Assembly (NCBI RefSeq): GCF_014654365.1
Contig: NZ_BNAY01000004.1
Coordinates: 434,001-498,000, forward strand
Origin: Amycolatopsis oliviviridis
Lineage (GTDB): Bacteria > Actinomycetota > Actinomycetes > Mycobacteriales > Pseudonocardiaceae
Length of the DNA: 64,000 bases
Reading direction: 5' to 3'
A model generated the notes under the pieces. That model worked only from the letters and a program-made list of their open reading frames with translations. It was not told where the DNA came from and made no database searches. A program made the translations under genes and the position numbers. Below, piece after piece: positions 59,096 through 64,000 of the stretch; position 1 is the first letter of the stretch; each line of letters starts with the position of its first letter.

Positions 59096-59856
59096 TGGAC
59101 TGGATCCGGTTGCACGTCGGCGAGCTGTTCCTGCTGTGGTCGGCGCACGGACGCGACGAACTGCCCGCGGTGCTGGAGGTCCCGCACGTCGGGCGGACGC
59201 CGGAGTTCCGGGCGGAACTGGTGGCCACGGCCAGTCGAACGCTGTCGGAACGCGGCCTTGGCACGGTGGAGGCGCCCGCACCCGGGCTGGTGGGGCTGCT
59301 GCACACCCTCGCGAACAGCGAACTGACGCTGGACCTGCGGCTCGACGGCGATCCGGCGTACCGGGCCGTCGGTTGCGTGTCCGATCGCGGCGCCGTCGCG
59401 ATCGGCGTCTCCGGCACCGAGGTCGAGATGTCGGCCCTGCGGGAACCGCTCGTCGCCGCGACCCTGCTCCAGGCGTTGCCGCCGTGCGAGCAGGGGCGCG
59501 GCCTGTCGGTGAACCTGCGCGTCGACGACTACACGGCCGCCTGCGAGGCGGGGGAGCGCGGCGGGCAGCCGGCGTTCTCCGACGTCCTGCGCGACGCCGG
59601 GCTGCGGGAACCCGAGATCATCGTGATGGTGCGGATCGCGACACAGCGGATCGGCAGCGGACGGCTTGGCGCGACCAGGAAGTCCTGGGAGGGTCGCTGG
59701 GTGCGCGGAGAGGGTACGTTGAGCTGGGTGGACACCCCCGACGGCCGCTACGGGCTCCGTCGTGACCGGGGCTGGCTCACGGTCACCCCGCTCGACGCCG
59801 GGCGGCTCAAGACGATGGCGTACGAGCTGTTCACGGGGGCTCGCCAGTTCGGTTAA
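59095..59856 (+). CDS. EspG-family ESX secretion chaperone (island C)
   Basis: A 253-residue EspG-like protein. Near the start is a mixed alpha/beta region (DWIRLHVGELFLLWSAHGRDELPAVLEV), and the C-terminal LSWVDTPDGRYGLRRDRGW matches the motif in islands A and B. Unlike island A, espG is last here. It overlaps the PPE-like gene by 1 bp. Confidence 0.82.
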   Translation: MDWIRLHVGELFLLWSAHGRDELPAVLEVPHVGRTPEFRAELVATASRTLSERGLGTVEAPAPGLVGLLHTLANSELTLDLRLDGDPAYRAVGCVSDRGAVAIGVSGTEVEMSALREPLVAATLLQALPPCEQGRGLSVNLRVDDYTAACEAGERGGQPAFSDVLRDAGLREPEIIVMVRIATQRIGSGRLGATRKSWEGRWVRGEGTLSWVDTPDGRYGLRRDRGWLTVTPLDAGRLKTMAYELFTGARQFG

Positions 59857-59870
59857 CGAGGGTTAACATC
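59851..59870 (+). promoter_or_regulatory. Tandem GGTTAAC motif and possible leaderless promoter
   Basis: GGTTAAC occurs at 59851 and 59861, a 10-bp period. TTAACAT at 59863-59869 could serve as a -10 box placed about 7 bp before the GTG at 59876. This would give a leaderless acetoacetyl-CoA synthetase mRNA. Confidence 0.35.
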
Positions 59871-59875
59871 GCGGG

Positions 59876-61852
59876 GTGACGCACACCGCCGACGCCCCAG
59901 AAGTGCTCTGGCGCCCCGAGCCGAGCCGCCTGCCCGACACCAAGATCGACGCGTTCCGCCAGTGGCTGCGCACCGAACGCGGCGTGGAAGTCGACGACTA
60001 CAACGCGTTGTGGGAGTTCTCCGTGCGGCGCGGGCCGGAGTTCTGGTCCGCCGTCGGCGAATTCCTCGGCCTGCGCTGGCACGACCAGCCCGGTGAGGTG
60101 CTCACCGGCGAGATGCCGAACGCGCGTTGGTTCGAGGGCGGCACGCTGAACTACGCCGAGCACTCGCTCATGCCCGGCGTCGCGGGCGCCGCGAAGGCCG
60201 ACGACGAGGTCGCCGTGATCTTCCATCGCGAAGACGGTCTCTCGTCCCAGCTGACCTACGGCGCCCTGCGTTCCGCCGTCGCCTCCGCGCGGGAAGGACT
60301 GCGGAAGCTGGGAGTGTCCAAAGGGGACAGAGTCGTCGCGCTCGCGCCGAACTGCCCGCAGACGCTGATCGCCTTCCTCGCCACCGCGAGCCTCGGCGCG
60401 ATCTGGTCGTCGTGCTCGCCGGACTTCGGCGTCCGCGCGATCACCGACCGCTTCGCGCAGATCGAGCCGAAGGTGCTGATCGCGGTCAACGGCTACGTCT
60501 ACAATGGACGGTGGTTCGACAGCCGGTCGACGGTGAACTCGTTGCGGGACGAGATCTCCACGCTCGAAGCGACCGTGCTCATCGACTACGCCGGCGGCCG
60601 CCTCGACGGCACGCTCGACTGGGACAAACTGCTCGCCGACAACGAGGGCGCGGAACTGGCCTTCGAGCCCGTCGAATTCGGCCACCCGCTGTGGGTCCTG
60701 TACTCCTCGGGGACCACCGGCCTGCCGAAGGGCATCGTCCACGGCCACGGCGGCATCACCCTCGAACACCTCAAAGCCCTTGCGCTGCAAAGCGATCTCG
60801 GCCCCGGTGACCGGTTCTTCTGGTTCACCACCACCGGCTGGATGATGTGGAACTTCCTCATCTCCGGCCTGCTGACCGGGACCACGATCGTGCTGTTCGA
60901 CGGCAGTCCCGGCAGTCCGGACCTCAACGTGTTGTGGCACTTGGCCGAACAGCACCGCGTCACCTACTTCGGCACGTCGGCGCCGTACATCCAGAGCTGC
61001 CTGAAGGCCGGGATCAAACCGGCGGAACGGTTCGACCTCACCGCGTTGCGCGCCTTGGGATCCACCGGCGCGCCGCTGAGCGTCGAAGGTTTCCGGTGGA
61101 TCGTCGACGAGGTCGGCAAACGCGTCCAGATCTGCTCGGTGTCCGGCGGCACGGACCTGTGCGCGGCGTTCGTCGCGGCGGCCCCCGACGTCCCGGTCTG
61201 GCTGGGCGAGCTCTCGGTGCGCGCGCTCGGCGCCGCCGTCGCCGCGTTCGACGAGAACGGGAAGCCGGTGGTGGAAACGGTCGGCGAACTGGTGATCACC
61301 GAGCCGATGCCGTCGATGCCGGTGTTCTTCTGGAACGACCCGGACGGTTCGCGACTGCGCGAGGCGTACTTCGAGATGTACCCCGGGATCTGGCGGCACG
61401 GCGACTGGATCCGGGTCACCGGCCGCGGCTCCGCGGTCATCTACGGGCGCAGCGATTCGACGCTCAACCGTGGCGGCGTCCGGATGGGCACGGCCGAGTT
61501 CTACCGGGTCGTCGAAGCTTTCGACCAGGTCGCGGACTCACTGGTGATCGACACGTCGGCGGCGGGGAACGAGGACGGGCAGCTGCTGTGCTTCCTCGTG
61601 CTGACCGACGGCGCGTCGCTCGACGAGGTCGAACCCGCCCTGCGCAAGGAGCTGCGAGGCGCCCTCTCGCCGCGCCACGTGCCCGACCGGTTCGTCCAGG
61701 TGAGCGAGGTACCCCGGACGCTCAACGGGAAGAAATGCGAGGTACCGGTCAAGAAGATCCTTTCGGGGGTTTCACCTGACCGCGCCGTCAGCCGGGATGC
61801 GCTGCTGAACCCCGACGCCCTTGTACCGTTCGTAGAGCTGGCAAGGAGCTAG
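59876..61852 (+). CDS. Acetoacetyl-CoA synthetase
   Basis: A 658-residue AMP-forming acyl-CoA synthetase. LYSSGTTGLPKGIVHGHGG is the ATP-binding motif, FFWFTTTGWMMWNFLISGL and NGKKCEVPVKKIL (the catalytic Lys is GKK) match acetoacetyl-CoA synthetase, which activates acetoacetate for central metabolism or PHB-related use. No ribosome site precedes the GTG at 59876, consistent with a leaderless start. It is divergent in function from its ESX neighbours. Confidence 0.92.
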   Translation: MTHTADAPEVLWRPEPSRLPDTKIDAFRQWLRTERGVEVDDYNALWEFSVRRGPEFWSAVGEFLGLRWHDQPGEVLTGEMPNARWFEGGTLNYAEHSLMPGVAGAAKADDEVAVIFHREDGLSSQLTYGALRSAVASAREGLRKLGVSKGDRVVALAPNCPQTLIAFLATASLGAIWSSCSPDFGVRAITDRFAQIEPKVLIAVNGYVYNGRWFDSRSTVNSLRDEISTLEATVLIDYAGGRLDGTLDWDKLLADNEGAELAFEPVEFGHPLWVLYSSGTTGLPKGIVHGHGGITLEHLKALALQSDLGPGDRFFWFTTTGWMMWNFLISGLLTGTTIVLFDGSPGSPDLNVLWHLAEQHRVTYFGTSAPYIQSCLKAGIKPAERFDLTALRALGSTGAPLSVEGFRWIVDEVGKRVQICSVSGGTDLCAAFVAAAPDVPVWLGELSVRALGAAVAAFDENGKPVVETVGELVITEPMPSMPVFFWNDPDGSRLREAYFEMYPGIWRHGDWIRVTGRGSAVIYGRSDSTLNRGGVRMGTAEFYRVVEAFDQVADSLVIDTSAAGNEDGQLLCFLVLTDGASLDEVEPALRKELRGALSPRHVPDRFVQVSEVPRTLNGKKCEVPVKKILSGVSPDRAVSRDALLNPDALVPFVELARS

Positions 61853-61898
61853 GCCGCGTCCTGCGAGTCACGTTCGCGGTCTCCGCGCCCAGGCGGCC

Positions 61899-61964
61899 CC
61901 TGACGGCACGGGCGGTCCAGCCGAGTACAACCCGGTACGAGGCTGGACCGCCCGCACCGCCAGG
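61899..61964. terminator. Long hairpin after acetoacetyl-CoA synthetase
   Basis: 24-bp arms (61899-61922 and 61941-61964; core GGGCGGTCCAGCC) with two mismatches and an 18-nt loop, between the synthetase stop and the MprF-like gene. Mismatches become G-U pairs in the minus-strand RNA. Confidence 0.6.
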
Positions 61965-62029
61965 GACCACCTGGATCACGAAGCCCATCGAACAGACTCA
62001 CAGGACACGACCTGACGGGGGCGGAAAAC

Positions 62030-63703
62030 TTGGCGGGCGTTTGGCGGGTGGCCGGTGCCACCTCGGTCGTGGCGATCACCTGGGTGACGCGGCTGGCCGG
62101 ACTGCTGGCCCTGGTCTCGGTGCTGGTCCCGGCCGGGCGGCGCACCCTGCGCGGGCGCGTCGCCGAATGGCTGGAGCTGCCGCACGAGGCCACGGTCGGC
62201 GCGGCCACCGTCGCGCTGGTGACCGGTGTGCTGCTGGTGCTGCTCGCCACCGGCCTCAAACGGCGCAAGCGCCGGGCCTGGCAACTGACGGTCGCCGCCG
62301 CGGCGCTCCTGACCGTGTCGCACCTCGGGCTGCGGCACGTCCTCGGCCCCGGCCTCGTTTCGCTCGCCCTGCTGATCGCCCTGATCGCGACGCGGCGGTA
62401 CTTCGTCGCGCTCCCCGATCCGGTGACCGGCCGATGGCGCGCGGTCCGGGTTTTCCTGCAGCTGACGCTGGCCGGGGTCGCGATCAACTTCGTGCTGCTG
62501 TCGATCGCGCGAGCGGTGGAACCCCTCGACACCGGCGACCGGCTGGCTCAGTCGGTGCTGGCGCTGGTCGGCGTCAGCGGTCCCGCCGTGTTCCGCGCGC
62601 TGTGGCTGGAGGACCTGTCGGCGGCCGTTGGGGTGCTGTTCGGCATCGCCGCGGTCCTGCTGGCGGCGTACTTCCTGCTCCGCTCGGCAGAGCCCGCGCC
62701 GAGACTGACCGACGACGAGGTCGACCGGCTCAGAGCGCTGCTGGACGAACGGGACTCGCTGGGGTACTTCGCCCTGCGCCGGGACAAGTTCGTGGTCTTC
62801 TCGAAGTCGGGGAAGGCAGCGGTGACGTATCGCGTGATCGCCGGTGTCGCGCTGTGCTCGGCGGACCCGCTCGGCGACCCGGAAGCGTGGCCCGGCGCGA
62901 TCGAGGAGTACCTGGAGGTCTGCCGCCGGTACGCCTGGACCCCGGCCACCATGGGCTGCTCGGAACTGGGCGCGACCGTCTGGGCGCGCTTCGGGCTGGA
63001 GGTGCTCGAAATCGGCGACGAGGCCGTCGTCGACACCGAGACCTTCACCCTCGAAGGCCGCGTCATGCGCGGAGTCCGCCAAGCCGTCTCACGCACGAAG
63101 CGCGCCGGCTACACCGTGCGCGTCCGGAAGGCCGAAGATCTCGTCCCGGCCGAGCTGGACGAACTCCGCGCCCTCGCCGCCACATGGCGCGGCACCGACA
63201 CTGAACGCGGCTTCTCGATGGCCCTCGGCCGCATGGGCGATCCGGGCTCGGTCCTCGTCACCGCCGAACACGACGGCCGGGTGCGCGGCGTCCTCCAGTT
63301 CGTCCCCTGGGGCGAGAAGGACCTGTCCATGGACGTCATGCGCCGCGACCGGACCGCCGACAACGGCATCAACGAGCTGATGATCTCCGAACTCCTCCTG
63401 ACGACCCCCGCACGGCACGTCTCCCTGAACTTCGCCGCCTTCCGCGCGGTCCTGGAGCAAGGCCAGCGCATCGGCGCCGGCCCCGTCGCCCGCCTGTCCG
63501 CCCGGACGCTGCGATTCTTCTCACGTTGGATCCAGATCGAGACCCTCTACCGCTTCAACGCCAAGTTCCAGCCGCGGTGGGTCCCGCGCTACCTGGCCTA
63601 CCCCGCGGCCCGCGACCTCCCCCGCGTCGGCATCGCCGTCTTCGAAGCCGAAGGACTCGGCGGACGCCCATCCGGCCTGCTCAGAGCGCTGCAGCGGATC
63701 TAA
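62030..63703 (+). CDS. MprF-like membrane protein with DUF2156 domain
   Basis: A 557-residue protein. About six membrane segments lie at 1-220 (TM regions such as ATVALVTGVLLVLLATGL), followed by a soluble DUF2156 domain (about 230-557) with LGYFALRRDKFVVFSKSGKAAVTYRV, the GNAT-like aminoacyl-transfer fold of MprF/LysX. There is no lysyl-tRNA synthetase domain. It probably adds an amino acid to phosphatidylglycerol. The TTG start at 62030 has GGGGGCGGA just before it; no better start exists downstream within the first helix. Confidence 0.85.
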   Translation: MAGVWRVAGATSVVAITWVTRLAGLLALVSVLVPAGRRTLRGRVAEWLELPHEATVGAATVALVTGVLLVLLATGLKRRKRRAWQLTVAAAALLTVSHLGLRHVLGPGLVSLALLIALIATRRYFVALPDPVTGRWRAVRVFLQLTLAGVAINFVLLSIARAVEPLDTGDRLAQSVLALVGVSGPAVFRALWLEDLSAAVGVLFGIAAVLLAAYFLLRSAEPAPRLTDDEVDRLRALLDERDSLGYFALRRDKFVVFSKSGKAAVTYRVIAGVALCSADPLGDPEAWPGAIEEYLEVCRRYAWTPATMGCSELGATVWARFGLEVLEIGDEAVVDTETFTLEGRVMRGVRQAVSRTKRAGYTVRVRKAEDLVPAELDELRALAATWRGTDTERGFSMALGRMGDPGSVLVTAEHDGRVRGVLQFVPWGEKDLSMDVMRRDRTADNGINELMISELLLTTPARHVSLNFAAFRAVLEQGQRIGAGPVARLSARTLRFFSRWIQIETLYRFNAKFQPRWVPRYLAYPAARDLPRVGIAVFEAEGLGGRPSGLLRALQRI

Positions 63704-63768
63704 GGGGGGTCCCTTTCGCGGGGGTTCACGGGGTGTGTAACCTATTTGAGCAGTGGTCGTTGGGCCTG

Positions 63769-63858
63769 GGAGGCTTCGCCTAGTCTGGTCTATGGCGCCG
63801 CACTGCTAATGCGGTTGGGGGTAACCCCCCCTCCCGGGTTCAAATCCCGGAGCCTCCG
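63769..63858 (+). tRNA. tRNA-Ser (anticodon GCU)
   Basis: A class II tRNA. The acceptor stem is GGAGGCT/AGCCTCC with discriminator G, the anticodon loop is CTGCTAA (GCT), and there is a long variable arm with GGGGGTAACCCCCC. The T-loop is GGTTCAAATCC. CCA is not encoded. Confidence 0.93.
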
Positions 63859-63900
63859 CTGGTGCCTGTTCCGGCAGGTGCTAGATTAACAACTGAACAA

Positions 63901-63974
63901 GCGCCCGTAGCTCAGCTGGATAGAGCATCTGACTACGGATCAGAAGGTCAGGGGTTCGAATCCCTTCGGGCGCA
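63901..63974 (+). tRNA. tRNA-Arg (anticodon ACG)
   Basis: Acceptor stem GCGCCCG/CGGGCGC with discriminator A. D-arm GCTCAGCTGGATAGAGC, anticodon loop CTACGGA (ACG), T-loop GGTTCGAATCC. CCA is not encoded. It is 42 bp after tRNA-Ser, so the two may be transcribed together. Confidence 0.95.
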
Positions 63975-64000
63975 CGTCTGGTTGAGACAGCACTAAGGCC

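Noticed and set aside
63769..63974. tRNA-associated integrated element
   Set aside because: Two tRNAs at the right edge are common integration sites, but no integrase, att repeat or phage gene is visible before the window ends.

Overview
The window is high-GC actinobacterial chromosome, most likely Amycolatopsis or a close Pseudonocardiaceae relative. Supporting signs are arabinogalactan genes (GlfT1, GlfT2, AftB types), EspG/PPE-like type VII secretion genes without the secretion machine, an SsgA-family sporulation gene, a bacterial proteasome activator ending in GQYL, and long perfect intergenic hairpins. No prophage, insertion sequence or CRISPR array was seen; everything looks chromosomal.

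Region 1 (1-10.4 kb): the 3' end of glfT2, an acyl-CoA dehydrogenase with an iron-box-like site, and a first ESX substrate/chaperone island (EspG, helical protein, DUF3558 lipoprotein, PPE-like protein). Then, on the minus strand, come aftB and the galactan export set wzm-wzt-glfT1.

Region 2 (10.4-18.6 kb) is the most striking part. It holds an apparently complete pseudaminic-acid-type nonulosonate pathway: pseB, pseC, pseH, pseG, pseI and an SpsF-like CMP-sugar synthetase. A small protein with sialyltransferase (GT29-like) motifs and an AftB-like GT-C membrane protein are in the same block. It lies between the galactan exporter genes and genes (bpa, aminotransferase-like, quinone oxidoreductase) that I recall being next to that exporter in Mycobacterium tuberculosis (Rv3777-Rv3783). 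I infer a cell-wall glycan carrying a CMP-activated nonulosonic acid.

Region 3 (18.6-38.8 kb): an epoxide hydrolase, bpa, an aminotransferase-fold protein lacking its PLP lysine, an M28 peptidase, a 21-bp-period repeat array and a zinc metallopeptidase. These are followed by MarR, an ECF42-type sigma factor with its DGPF partner, a secreted ricin-lectin metalloprotease, tRNA-Ser, assorted regulators and enzymes, a 29-residue membrane peptide, an MFS transporter and a diguanylate cyclase.

Region 4 (38.9-46.4 kb): a second ESX island on the minus strand (EspG, hypothetical, PPE-like, EspC-like, YbaB-like) and a large LuxR/LAL regulator.

Region 5 (46.8-64 kb): an S1 protease, SsgA-family protein, Lrp, FabH, adenylate cyclase, FBP-domain protein, methyltransferase, GntR, GNAT, a TSUP permease, and hisC/pat. 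A third ESX island, acetoacetyl-CoA synthetase, an MprF-like membrane protein and two tRNAs (Ser-GCU, Arg-ACG) complete the window.

Several DNA-level patterns are not explained by genes: a 55-bp hairpin present twice with one difference, other long hairpins at gene ends, a strictly periodic 7-unit array, and a palindromic 12-mer embedded in codons.
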